Assembly (NCBI RefSeq): GCF_011766325.1
Contig: NZ_BLLG01000024.1
Location: forward strand, 1 to 64,000
DNA from: Streptomyces pacificus
GTDB taxonomy: Bacteria; Actinomycetota; Actinomycetes; Streptomycetales; Streptomycetaceae
Direction of reading: 5' to 3'
Length of the DNA: 64,000 nt
Below are positions 6,308-14,627 of the stretch, in pieces. Position 1 is the first letter of the stretch. Each line of letters starts with the position of its first letter. Below the pieces are notes generated by a model. That model was not told where the DNA came from and made no database searches. It saw nothing but the letters and a program-made list of their open reading frames with translations. The translations under genes were made by a program, and so were the position numbers.

Positions 6308-8445
6308 TCAGGAAGGAGGCCGGTCTCGCCTTCTGGCTGGACTGGGTCGAGCACCGGGGCGGGCTGTGGGAGGACGCCGGGGACACCGCACTGGCCCTCC
6401 TGCCCGCTGCCCTTTCGAGTGAACTGGAGCTGCCCGAGGAGACCGCGGTCACCGCTGACCCCGATGTCGCCCGGGAGGACGGCGCCCTGCTGCTGGTGAC
6501 CGGGCACCCGATGGTCGCCAGAGCAGCGGAGAGCGTGCTGGCCGCGGGTGACACCGGCACCCTCACCCTGGCAGCACCGCGCTCCGTGCCGCCCGATGCG
6601 GCCACGCTGCTGGCCAAGGCCCGAGAGCATCTGCCGGTCGACCACGGTCGCCTCGATCCGCGCGCCGAATCCCCGCCCCAGCGGGCTCTGCGGCCGGTGC
6701 TGCGCGTGGGCGCCCTGGTCGGCTACGAACTCTCCGCGGAGGACCACTTCCAGGAGCAGGGCGAGGTGTTCGTCGACGTGCCCAGCCGCCTACGGCTGCC
6801 GGCGGGGGTGACCGAGCGCCTCGCCCGCACCGGCCCCGACCCCCGTGCCGAGACCGCGCTGCCCGGCGGGGGCGCCGCCCTGGACCACGCCTCCACCAGC
6901 CGGCCGGACCTGGTGGCGGCCCTCGCCGAGGCGTACGGGATGCTGGAGACCGCCGCCGGACTGCGCCGTGACGGACTGGCCGGGCAGATTGCCGATGCGC
7001 ACGCCAAGGAGCGCGCCCGTGCCGAGGCGTACTACGCGGCAGCCGTGGACTCCCTGGAGCGCCGTGCCGCCAACGCGCCAGACGATCGCGCGGCGTTGCT
7101 GCGCGCCCGAATCGAGAGCACGTGCGAGGAGCGGGCCCGCCGTCTGGCCGAGATCGCCGAGAAGTACCGTGCCCGCCATACGCTCACGCCCTACCGGCTC
7201 TACCTGCTGAGAGTCCCGGTGCTACGTCTCGCGCTGGATGTCCGCCGGGGCGAGCGGCGCTATCCGCTGGACCTGGACTGGCTGCTGCCCGCTGGGGAGT
7301 TCGCCCCCTTGCGCTGTCCGGCCTGCGCCCGCAGCGGTGCGCAGTTGGTCGCCGCCAAGACCCACCTGGGCTGCGAGCGATGCCTGGCTCCCAAGCGCGC
7401 CGCGCCGAGGCCGGTCCCGGAATCCGTACCCCCGCCTCGTGACGGCGCCGCCGGGCACGCCGGCGCATCTGCGAAAGGCGCGGTTGCGCCGGAGCACCCG
7501 GGCGCCGCCGCTGCTGTGGGGCCGGGCGCCGTCCCTGTTGTCAGGCAGGGGGATGCACGAGGGGCCGAGGCGGCGGGTGGTGCTGTGCGTCGAGGCAGGG
7601 GTGGGGGCGGGGCGGAGGCAGGTCGGATCGCCGAGGCGTCCGCAGCGCGGGCCGCCTCCGACCGGACTGCCGCCGCACCCGGCCATGCCCAGTCCCGACC
7701 GCAGTCCCGACCGCAGCGCCGATCCGCCGATCCCCAGACCCTGCGGAAGCGCGCCTTCACCTTCTGGGAGAACGCCGCGGGGGGCGACCGCCGCAAGCTG
7801 GAGCGGCTGTGCGCCCCGGACTCGCCCGCCGCCGCACTGCTGCGGCTGTACGGCGCCGCCGGGCCGCTCCACGGGATCGGCGTCCGCTCCGGGGAGCGGG
7901 TGGAGTCCTGCAGCGCCACGGTCTTCCCCGCCGAGGGGAGACGCGGATGGGACAGCGCAGGAGGCGAGGTCCACACCGACCAGGGCCACCACGACTACCT
8001 GCTGCGCTGGTCCCCCGGGTCCGACCGGTCGGTCGTCGAGGTCATGCCCTACGCGACTCCTTTCGCGTTGAACGCCGCCACCATGATGGCCCGCTACCGC
8101 GCGGGCGGTACCGAGCCGACCAGCCGCCTGCTGCGCACCGGTGCCGAAGTGGACCCGGTCGCCGACCTGCTGTGGCAGCGCACCTCCGCCCGGCAGGGGG
8201 CGCATCTGGCCGCCCGGGCCCTGGCTTCCTGGTGGCGGCTTGCCGACCCGGAGGCGTTGCGTGAGCGTTACCCGGTCGCGGTCCTCGCCGCCGCCGTCGA
8301 ACGGTCCGCCTGCTACTGGAGCGGTGCGGGCGGGGGCGGCTACGGCGACGCGGCACTGCTGTGGCAGGTCCCCGAGGCCGACCTGCGCAAGGCCGGCGCG
8401 CACCTGCAGCGCCTGCTGAAGCTGACCCAGGACCAGCCCTGGTAG
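6304..8445 (+). CDS. zinc-ribbon partner protein of the SNF2-like ATPase
   Basis: 713 residues, family not recognised. Residues 1-210 form an N-terminal domain (FWLDWVEHRGGLW near the start). Residues about 215-310 are helical and charged (AKERARAEAYYAAAVDSLERR, EERARRLAEIAEKY), likely a coiled coil. A treble-clef/zinc-ribbon follows with Cys338-x2-Cys341 and Cys357-x2-Cys360. A Pro/Ala/Gly/Arg-rich linker of about 120 residues leads to a C-terminal domain (about 475-713) beginning RKRAFTFWENAAGGD. There is no signal peptide or membrane segment. Coupling to the upstream helicase (4-base overlap) suggests a complex in which this subunit gives substrate or RNA-polymerase specificity. That is inference; the sequence itself shows only coupling and a metal-binding motif. 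Confidence 0.75.
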   Translation: MIRKEAGLAFWLDWVEHRGGLWEDAGDTALALLPAALSSELELPEETAVTADPDVAREDGALLLVTGHPMVARAAESVLAAGDTGTLTLAAPRSVPPDAATLLAKAREHLPVDHGRLDPRAESPPQRALRPVLRVGALVGYELSAEDHFQEQGEVFVDVPSRLRLPAGVTERLARTGPDPRAETALPGGGAALDHASTSRPDLVAALAEAYGMLETAAGLRRDGLAGQIADAHAKERARAEAYYAAAVDSLERRAANAPDDRAALLRARIESTCEERARRLAEIAEKYRARHTLTPYRLYLLRVPVLRLALDVRRGERRYPLDLDWLLPAGEFAPLRCPACARSGAQLVAAKTHLGCERCLAPKRAAPRPVPESVPPPRDGAAGHAGASAKGAVAPEHPGAAAAVGPGAVPVVRQGDARGAEAAGGAVRRGRGGGGAEAGRIAEASAARAASDRTAAAPGHAQSRPQSRPQRRSADPQTLRKRAFTFWENAAGGDRRKLERLCAPDSPAAALLRLYGAAGPLHGIGVRSGERVESCSATVFPAEGRRGWDSAGGEVHTDQGHHDYLLRWSPGSDRSVVEVMPYATPFALNAATMMARYRAGGTEPTSRLLRTGAEVDPVADLLWQRTSARQGAHLAARALASWWRLADPEALRERYPVAVLAAAVERSACYWSGAGGGGYGDAALLWQVPEADLRKAGAHLQRLLKLTQDQPW

Positions 8446-8759
8446 TGGCCACCGCGACCGGGACGCGTGGTGCCGGCCGGAGGCGCGAGCGCAACCTCGG
8501 GAGGGTCCCGGGGCAGCACGGTCTGCGACGCCGCCGAAGCGCTGGCCTCGGCAACGCACCCACCCGTGAGCCGCCCGGTCCGGTGGACCTCGCCCGGGCG
8601 TACCCGCCGTAGTCTCCGACCGGCTGCGCCTGCCTCGCCGTGCGCCGACCCGAGGCGTGCCTGGCCATCATCGAAGGGCATGGACGGAGCGGGATGGAGC
8701 GGACGGAGCGGACGGAGGGACGAGGGGGACGAGGGCGGCGCCGGGTCGGGGCGGGTCGG
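8446..8759. other. intergenic region between convergent genes
   Basis: No gene is seen in these 314 bases. A G-rich purine-biased direct repeat (units of the GGAGCGGACG type) occupies about 8690-8740. Convergent transcription ends here from both sides. Confidence 0.4.
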
Positions 8760-10466
8760 TCACTTGGCGTCCGCATAGCGCTCCACCACCGCCGTCGTGA
8801 AGGGGAACCGCACCGGCGTCTCTCCGAAGGCGATCCGCCCGGCCAGCTCACCGGCGGTGCGGATCGCCCGCACCACCTCCTCGGCCTCATCCGCCGGGCA
8901 GTGCACGATCACCTCGTCGTGCTGGAAGAAGACCAACTCGGCACGCATGCCCACGGTCGCCCTGCGGAGTGCGGCGAGCAGCAGCAGTGCCCAGTCCGCG
9001 GCACTGCCCTGGACGACGAAGTTACGGGTGAACCTGCCGCGGGCCCGGGTGTCCGTCGAGGCGTAACCCGGGGTGAACCCGCTCCGGGCGGGGGCGTCGC
9101 CGCCGCTCTCCTGCGGAATACCGGCTTCGTCGCCGTCGCCGTCGCCGGCCGCCGGCGGGCTGGTGCGGCCCAGCCAGGTGCGGACGAGTCGGCCCTCCTC
9201 ACCGGCACGTGCCGCGTCGTCCACGTAGGCCACCGCACGGGGGAAGCGGCGGCGCAGCGCGGCGAGGTTCTTCAGCCCGTCGCCGCTTGTCTGGCCGTAG
9301 ACGGCGCCGAGCAGCGCGATCTTGGCGTGCTCACGGTCCCCGGAGAACGCCCGGTCCGACAGCCGGGTGTACAGGTCACCGTCGTGTGCGGCGACCTCCA
9401 TCAGCCCCGGGTCGCGGGAGATCGCGGCGAGCACCCTGGGCTCCATCTGGTCGGCGTCGGCCACCACGAGCCGCCAGCCGTCGTCCGCCGCCACGGCGCG
9501 CCGGATGACCTTGGGGATCTGCAGAGCGCCACCGCCGTTGGTGGTCCAGCGGCCGGACACCGTGCCGCCGGGCAGGTACCCGGGCCGGAAGCGGCCGTCC
9601 CGTACCCAGTCCTGCAGCCAGCTCCAGCCGTGTGCCGTCCAGATCCGGTACAGCTTCTTGTAGGTGATCAGCGGACGCACCGCCGGATGGTCGATCTCCT
9701 CCAGCTCCCAGCGCCGGGTCGACCGCACCGTGACCCCGGCCCGGGCGAACGCCCTGACGACGTCCGCGGGCAGATCGGGGCGTACCCGGTGCCCGAACGC
9801 AGCCGAGACCTCGTCGGCCAGCTCGGCGAGGCGGCGCGGCTCGCCCCCTCCCGCGTACCGCTCGCCGAGGAGTTCGCGCAGCACGTCCCGGTGGACGTCA
9901 GCCCGCCACGGCAGACCTGACCGGTTCATGTCCGAAGCGACCAGCATCCCCGCGGACTGGGCTGCCGTCAGCAGCCGCATCCGGCCGGGGTGCTCGGTGG
10001 TGTGGTGCCGTCGCTGCTGCTCGGCATAGACCTCCAGCAGACCGTCGAACGGCACGGCCACCGGCTCCGGTTCGAACAGCGACGACTGCGAGCCGGGGAC
10101 GGCGGCGCGCGGCGGCGGGTCGTCCGGGACGGGGGCGCGCCGCAGCCGCGCCCAGGCGGCGGCCGCGGAACGCGGCTCACCGTGCCGCCCTTCGTACCCG
10201 AGCAGGAGCAGTTCGGCGTCCTCGATGTCGTAGCACCGGTCGACCCGCACGCCGGCCGCGAGCAGCCGCGGGTAGACCTCGGCCGTGGACCGCCACACCC
10301 ACCGTGCGACTGCCGGCCGCGACCTCACCGCAGTGACGAGATCGGCCTCTGTGCGTACCTCTCCGGCGGGCAGCCCGTCCGGGCCGAGCGGCACGAGCAC
10401 CGCTCCGCCTTCCTCGGCAGGGGCCAGGGCCCACCGTCCGTTCACGGTGCCGAGTCTCGCACCCAC
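8760..10466 (-). CDS. family-A DNA polymerase (second PolA-like enzyme)
   Basis: 568 residues from the longest GTG start; an inner GTG at 10445 (VNGRWALAP) is equally likely. The N-terminal ~200 residues resemble a degenerate 3'-5' exonuclease domain. The C-terminal part is a family-A polymerase: motif A DADQMEPRVLA (replacing the common DYSQIELR), motif B region KIALLGAVYGQTSGDG, and motif C HDEVIVHCP. Thumb and palm segments include TYKKLYRIW and GTVSGRWTTNGGGALQIPK. Actinobacteria carry this shorter enzyme in addition to the main PolA (in S. coelicolor, from memory, SCO3434). There is no 5' nuclease domain. The role is probably repair or accessory synthesis; the altered motif A could change nucleotide selectivity. 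Confidence 0.85.
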   Translation of the reverse strand: MGARLGTVNGRWALAPAEEGGAVLVPLGPDGLPAGEVRTEADLVTAVRSRPAVARWVWRSTAEVYPRLLAAGVRVDRCYDIEDAELLLLGYEGRHGEPRSAAAAWARLRRAPVPDDPPPRAAVPGSQSSLFEPEPVAVPFDGLLEVYAEQQRRHHTTEHPGRMRLLTAAQSAGMLVASDMNRSGLPWRADVHRDVLRELLGERYAGGGEPRRLAELADEVSAAFGHRVRPDLPADVVRAFARAGVTVRSTRRWELEEIDHPAVRPLITYKKLYRIWTAHGWSWLQDWVRDGRFRPGYLPGGTVSGRWTTNGGGALQIPKVIRRAVAADDGWRLVVADADQMEPRVLAAISRDPGLMEVAAHDGDLYTRLSDRAFSGDREHAKIALLGAVYGQTSGDGLKNLAALRRRFPRAVAYVDDAARAGEEGRLVRTWLGRTSPPAAGDGDGDEAGIPQESGGDAPARSGFTPGYASTDTRARGRFTRNFVVQGSAADWALLLLAALRRATVGMRAELVFFQHDEVIVHCPADEAEEVVRAIRTAGELAGRIAFGETPVRFPFTTAVVERYADAK

Positions 10467-10722
10467 GACTGACAGCGCCGCGCCCGCCGCCGTGCGGTCC
10501 GCGGCGGCGCTCGGGGAGCGTACGCGGTGTCGGGCTGCCGGTCGCGTGCGGAGCGCGGGCCGGCGCGGTGCCCGGCACGGGTCTGCGTGGTGTCGGTCCG
10601 CGGGCGCGTCCCGCGTGGTGTCGGTGGCGTATGGGGCGCGGGCTTTCGCGTCGGTCGCGGGGCCGGGGCGCGGCCACCGCCGGCGTGGTGCAGCCGGTAC
10701 GGACCGCCACGCCGGCCTGCCG

Positions 10723-11280
10723 TCAGGTGAGTGTGCGGATCACCCGTGCCGGGTTGCCCACCGCCAGCACCCCCGGCGGCAGGTCGCGGGTGACGACGGC
10801 CCCGGCTCCGACCACCGTGTCGTCGCCGATCGTCACACCGGGGCAGACGATGACGCCGCCACCGAGCCACACGTTGTCGCCGACCGTGATCGGGTCCCCC
10901 TTCTCCCAGCCCTCGCGGCGGCGCGCGGCGTCGAGTTCGTGGGAGGGGGTGAGCAGCTGGACGCTGGGCCCGAACTGGCAGTACTCGCCGATCCTGATGG
11001 GCGCGACGTCCAGGAACACGGCTCCGAAGTTGACGAACGTGCCCTCGCCGACGTGGATGTGATAGCCGAAGTTGCATCGGAACGGTGGGTGGATCCGGAC
11101 GCCGCGGCCGACGGAGCCGAGGAGTTCGGTGAGGAGCGCGTCCCGCGCGACGGGCGGGTCGCAGCACTCGGCGTTGTACGCCGCGCAGAGCCGGGAGCGT
11201 CGTTCGCTTTCGGCGGCCAGGTCGGGGTCGTCGGGGCGGTACCAGTCGCCCGCCAGCATGCGCTGCTTGTTCTCGCCCAT
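10723..11280 (-). CDS. maltose/galactoside-type O-acetyltransferase
   Basis: 185 residues from ATG 11280 (MGENKQRMLAGDWYRPDDP). The start matches the Mac domain that opens maltose and galactoside acetyltransferases. It is followed by left-handed beta-helix hexapeptide repeats (VNFGAVFLDVAPIRIGEYCQFGP, VGDNVWLGGGVIVCPGVTIGDDTVVGAGAVVTRD) and the typical ending AVGNPARVIRTL. The catalytic His lies in SHELD. The enzyme uses acetyl-CoA to acetylate a sugar hydroxyl; the physiological acceptor is unknown. It stands alone between the polymerase gene and the DUF2786 gene. Confidence 0.9.
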   Translation of the reverse strand: MGENKQRMLAGDWYRPDDPDLAAESERRSRLCAAYNAECCDPPVARDALLTELLGSVGRGVRIHPPFRCNFGYHIHVGEGTFVNFGAVFLDVAPIRIGEYCQFGPSVQLLTPSHELDAARRREGWEKGDPITVGDNVWLGGGVIVCPGVTIGDDTVVGAGAVVTRDLPPGVLAVGNPARVIRTLT

Positions 11281-11503
11281 GGCGCCACCGTACTGCCTCG
11301 GCGGGGGCCGCCAGCGCCCCGTCCAGGGCGGTGCCGCGTCTCGACCGGGTGGTCCAGCCGGGCGTGGAGGCTCCGGTCTGGCGGGGCGCGGGTCCCACGT
11401 CCGCCGGTATGTCGCCCCGGAGCAGCCCCGCGCAGACCCCGGGCATCCATGCCCCGGGGCCTGCGCGGGGCGCGAGGCGGGGGCTCGCGTACTCTCGTTC
11501 GGC

Positions 11504-12670
11504 GTGGATGTGGTGGAGCGTGCGCTCGCTGGGGCGCTGTACGCCGATGACGACGACGCGCTCGACATGGGCGCCTCGCTGCTGGCGGCCGCGCCGCCCG
11601 ACGCCGACGCGGAACTGGTCCGGCGCGGGGAGGAGTTCGTGCGCCGGGCGTGGGAGCGCGGCTGGCAGCCCGCGGATGTCATGCGGATCGTCCGTCGCGA
11701 TCTCGGTGAGCGCCATGGGGAGTCGGCCGCTGCCCTCATCGTGGGGGAGGCCCGGCGCTACGGGGACGATCTGCCGCCGCGCTGGCGGGCCCAGCTCGAC
11801 GGACTGCGGGACGGAGGGAGCGAGCGGCCCCCCGCGGACCGGTTCTCGCACGCGGCCGCCGTGCTCGAGTTGTACCGGCTCCTGGTACGGCTGCCGGTGG
11901 TCGAGCCGGTGGGGCCGATCCCGGGGACGGCCCCGGGGACGGCCGTCTGCCCGAGCTCGGCCCCCGCCGTTGCCGAGCCGCGGATGCTCACCCGGATCCG
12001 CGCTCTCCTCGCGAAGGCCGAAGCCACCGGCTATCCGGAGGAGGCGGAGGCGCTGACGGCGAAGGCCCAGGAGCTGATGGCGCGCCACAGCATCGACGCC
12101 GCGATGCTCGCCGCCCGCGCCCACCGCGTGGATGGGCCGGGCGCCTGCCGGATCGGCGTGGACGCGCCGTACGAGGCGGCCAAGGCGATCCTGCTGGACG
12201 CGGTGGCCTCGGCGAACCGCTGCCGCGCGGTCTGGGACGGCGGTTTCGGCTTCTCGACGGTCGTCGGCTTCGAGTCGGACCTGGAGTCGGTGGAGCTGCT
12301 GTACGCCTCCCTGCTGGTGCAGGCGACGACGGCGATGACCCGCGCTGAGGCGTCCCAGCGTGCCGGCGGGCGCAAGCGGACGAAGACGTTTCGGCAGTCG
12401 TTCCTGCTGGCATACGCACACCGCATCGGCGACCGGCTGGCGCGTGCGGCCTCCCAGGTGGCGCAGGACACTACCGGGGGCGACCTCCTGCCGGCCCTCG
12501 GGGCCCGCGATGTCGCCGTAGCCGACCACGCGGAAAGCCTCTTCCCGAACACGGTCCGCACCCGCGTCCGCGGCGCCGCGGACGCGGCAGGCTGGCGCGA
12601 CGGCACCGCGGCGGCAGACGGTGCCCGAGTATGCGGTACGGACCACGGGGGCGAGCTTCCAGGGCACTAG
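11504..12670 (+). CDS. DUF2786 domain protein
   Basis: 388 residues from GTG 11504. The central section contains the DUF2786 signature (MLTRIRALLAKAEATGYPEEAEALTAKAQELMARHSID), a short helical module found in actinobacterial and phage proteins of unknown function. The following region (ANRCRAVWDGGFGFSTVVGFESDLESVELLYASLLVQA) and GGRKRTKTFRQSFLLAYAHRIGDRL match the usual extension in Streptomyces homologues. No enzymatic motif is recognised. The neighbours are not functionally related. Confidence 0.75.
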   Translation: MDVVERALAGALYADDDDALDMGASLLAAAPPDADAELVRRGEEFVRRAWERGWQPADVMRIVRRDLGERHGESAAALIVGEARRYGDDLPPRWRAQLDGLRDGGSERPPADRFSHAAAVLELYRLLVRLPVVEPVGPIPGTAPGTAVCPSSAPAVAEPRMLTRIRALLAKAEATGYPEEAEALTAKAQELMARHSIDAAMLAARAHRVDGPGACRIGVDAPYEAAKAILLDAVASANRCRAVWDGGFGFSTVVGFESDLESVELLYASLLVQATTAMTRAEASQRAGGRKRTKTFRQSFLLAYAHRIGDRLARAASQVAQDTTGGDLLPALGARDVAVADHAESLFPNTVRTRVRGAADAAGWRDGTAAADGARVCGTDHGGELPGH

Positions 12671-13149
12671 CGGACGGGCGCCGGTCGCCGACGGCTCCCC
12701 GAGGGGCCGCGCGGGTCGGCGAGCGGCCGGCGGGCCGGATTCTCCCGCTTCGGTCGCGTGCGGCGAACGGCGAAGCGCACCGGACCTGCTGCCGCATGCG
12801 TCGTCGTCCCGCTGACGCGCTCGGGTGGCCGGGTCCCTCCGGGGGCGCTCCGTCGGGGCCGCTCCGCGGGGGAGGGCCGGGTGCTTCGCCTCCATGGTGT
12901 CGGTTCGCGCGTCTTCCCTGGCGCACCGCGCTTCAGCCCCGGTGAGTCCGCACGGTGAGGCAGGGGAGGTCGCGGACGGCCGCCCGATGTGACCGAAGGC
13001 GGCCGTCGGGGCTTCCGTGCGGGGTGCGGTGGTCGTTGTCACCATGGAAGTACAGTGCGTGCACGTGCATATGCTCATGCGACTGCACGTGAACACGGCT
13101 ATGATCCACGACAGTTGACACCTGAACCTTGCAACTCGGGGAGCGTCCT
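12671..13149. promoter_or_regulatory. intergenic region with promoter of the DUF397 gene
   Basis: No gene is seen in 12671-13020. The right part has a -10-like TATGAT at 13100-13105. Just upstream of it is a 30-base element (see 13057-13086) followed by a second partial TGCACGTG at 13084-13091. The GTG start at 13150 has a GGGGAG site at spacing 6-7. Confidence 0.55.
13057..13086 (+). promoter_or_regulatory. 30-nt conserved promoter/operator element, copy 1
   Basis: This begins GCGTGCACGTGCAT and ends CTGC. It matches 25 of 30 bases of the element at 14412-14441 (minus strand), in the same orientation relative to its downstream gene. It contains the perfect palindrome TGCACGTGCA (13060-13069) and overlaps the -35 area of the TATGAT promoter. 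It is a probable operator for the WhiJ-like regulator encoded at 14628, by inference from position. Confidence 0.6.
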
Positions 13150-13389
13150 GTGCACGACGTGTACAACGGCATGGCGGCCACAGAGCTTCACGGGGCCGCC
13201 TGGCAGAAGAGCAGGCACAGCAACTCCCAGGGATCGTGTGTGGAGTTCGCACGACTGCCCGGCGGAGATGTCGCCGTGCGCAACTCGCGCTTCCCCGAGG
13301 GGCCGGCGCTCGTCTACACGCCGGCCGAGATAAGGGCCATGCTGCTGGGCGTGAAGGACGGTGAGTTCGACCACCTCGCCGACGGTTAG
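13150..13389 (+). CDS. DUF397 protein (small WhiJ/AbaA-associated partner)
   Basis: 79 residues from GTG 13150. It carries the DUF397 signature in order: AAWQKSRHSNSQGSCVEFARLPGGDVAVRNSRFPEGPALVYT and a C-terminal EIRAMLLGVKDGEFDHL. DUF397 proteins are small cytoplasmic Streptomyces proteins encoded next to XRE regulators of the WhiJ type; they are thought to act with them as antagonist or toxin-antitoxin-like partners in development and antibiotic control. Here the gene is 1.5 kb from the XRE gene but shares a promoter element with the HATPase gene, which argues for one regulon. Confidence 0.9.
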   Translation: MHDVYNGMAATELHGAAWQKSRHSNSQGSCVEFARLPGGDVAVRNSRFPEGPALVYTPAEIRAMLLGVKDGEFDHLADG

Positions 13390-13828
13390 TGCCACCTCGG
13401 GCGACGTTCGCCCCCTCGCGGTGCCCGGCACGCCCGGCATGCCCGGCACGGCGACTCGCGGTGTTGCCGGATCGATGGAGCAGGTCCCCGGCGGGATCGA
13501 TCCGGCGCGGTGCGGCGCACCAGACGCCGTGCACCGCACCGGACGCCGCGCCGTGCCCTCCTCCTCGACGGGCGAACCCCGCCTGACGCGGCGCTGGTCG
13601 GCCCACTCGGCGAGCCGGCCCGTTCGGAGCGGGACGGCAGGGGCGGTCCGCTGACCGGCAGGTTGCGGTCTGCCGCTCGTCCGTGACGACCGTCATGGAC
13701 GGGACGACCGTCACGGACGGGACCGTCGTCAGGGAGCGGGGCCACGGCGATCCGCGGCTCCGGGGCGGCCGCGGCGACCCGGAGTGCGGCAGGTCCGAGG
13801 CGCGGGGCTCACGTCGGGGCACGGGGGG
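13390..13828. other. intergenic region with short direct repeats
   Basis: No credible gene is seen. Two low-complexity patches are present: CCCGGCAYG repeats at about 13421-13452, and repeated GACGACCGTCAYGGACGGGAC units at 13684-13733. Convergent genes end on both sides, so either patch could fold and serve in termination. Confidence 0.35.
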
Positions 13829-14314
13829 TCACGTCGGGGGCAGGCGGAACAGCGCCCAGACGACCTTCCCGGTGAGCGGCCCCGCCAGCGGGTGCCAGCC
13901 CCAGCCGTCGCTGAAGGAGTCGACGAGGAAGAGCCCCCGGCCGCACTCGGCCGAGTCCTCCGCCTCGCCGGCCACCGGACCGTCTTCGCTGGGGTCCCGC
14001 ACGGCGCACACCAGCCGGCTCGTCCAGCGCATCAGGTGGAGCCGCACCGGGGGCTCCTGGTCGCGCGGCGCGTCCGCGGGCAGGGCGTGCCTCAGTGCGT
14101 TGGTGACGAGTTCGGAGACGACCAGTGCGACGTCGTCGAAGCGCTCGTCGAGGTCCCAACGGGTCAGCGTCCTGCTGGTGAACTTCCGCGCGCCGCGCAC
14201 TGCTTCGTAGCGGGCGGGCAGCGCGCACGTGGCGGAGCTGGACACGGCCGCGGGGTCGATCGGCGGAAGGCCCTGCCGTAACGGCTCGAGCATGGTCGAT
14301 CCATTCGTTCCCAT
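13829..14314 (-). CDS. ATP-binding protein, RsbW/SpoIIAB-like HATPase
   Basis: 161 residues from ATG 14314 with GGGAG upstream. The longer frame starting at 14458 crosses the regulatory element and is not used. HATPase_c motifs are LVVSELVTNALRHA (N box), CAVRDPS (G1-like) and ECGRGLFLVDSFSDGWGWHPL (G2 box). Proteins of this class bind ATP and often act as anti-sigma factors or serine kinases. In Streptomyces they recur beside DUF397 and WhiJ-like XRE genes. It is divergent from the XRE gene at 14628, and its upstream region carries copy 2 of the shared 30-nt element. Confidence 0.85.
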   Translation of the reverse strand: MGTNGSTMLEPLRQGLPPIDPAAVSSSATCALPARYEAVRGARKFTSRTLTRWDLDERFDDVALVVSELVTNALRHALPADAPRDQEPPVRLHLMRWTSRLVCAVRDPSEDGPVAGEAEDSAECGRGLFLVDSFSDGWGWHPLAGPLTGKVVWALFRLPPT

Positions 14315-14627
14315 GCGAGGCACTCCCGGGAATCGCAGCTGTGGCGCTACAACACGAACGAGCACGTACGAGTGCGCAGGTGCGCGCGCTCCATGGTTCC
14401 GAATGCCCACAGCAGATGCAAGGGCAAATGCACGTGCACGCGCCTGCCCTGTCCCCAACCGTGCCGGTTCCTCAGCAAATCTTCCGCGCGCCTTCCCGCG
14501 CCCTTGCCCGGAGGGCTTCTTGTTTCCGTAATCGAACGAGTACGGGGCGAAGCGTTTTGGTGGCAGAATCCGGGTTCGGGGCTCGGGGGTGCTCCGGCAA
14601 GAGTTGGCGATGGGGAGGGTGGGAGAC
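14315..14627. promoter_or_regulatory. divergent regulatory region, HATPase and XRE genes
   Basis: These 313 bases hold the promoters of the minus-strand HATPase gene and the plus-strand XRE regulator. The only distinctive sequence is the 30-base element at 14412-14441. The G-rich stretch at 14611-14625 supplies the ribosome-binding site of the XRE gene. Confidence 0.5.
14412..14441 (-). promoter_or_regulatory. 30-nt conserved promoter/operator element, copy 2
   Basis: Read on the minus strand this begins GCGTGCACGTGCAT and ends CTGC. It differs from copy 1 (13057-13086) at positions 15, 19, 21, 25 and 26 only. It lies 97 bases upstream of the HATPase start and about 186 bases upstream of the divergent XRE start. 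The palindrome TGCACGTGCA is at 14429-14438. Confidence 0.6.

Noticed and set aside
10442..13822. 1126-codon open frame on the minus strand
   Set aside because: It runs antisense or out of frame through the O-acetyltransferase, DUF2786 and DUF397 genes. Composition is Arg/Pro/Ala-rich with no domain outside the acetyltransferase, the usual shadow effect in high-G+C DNA.
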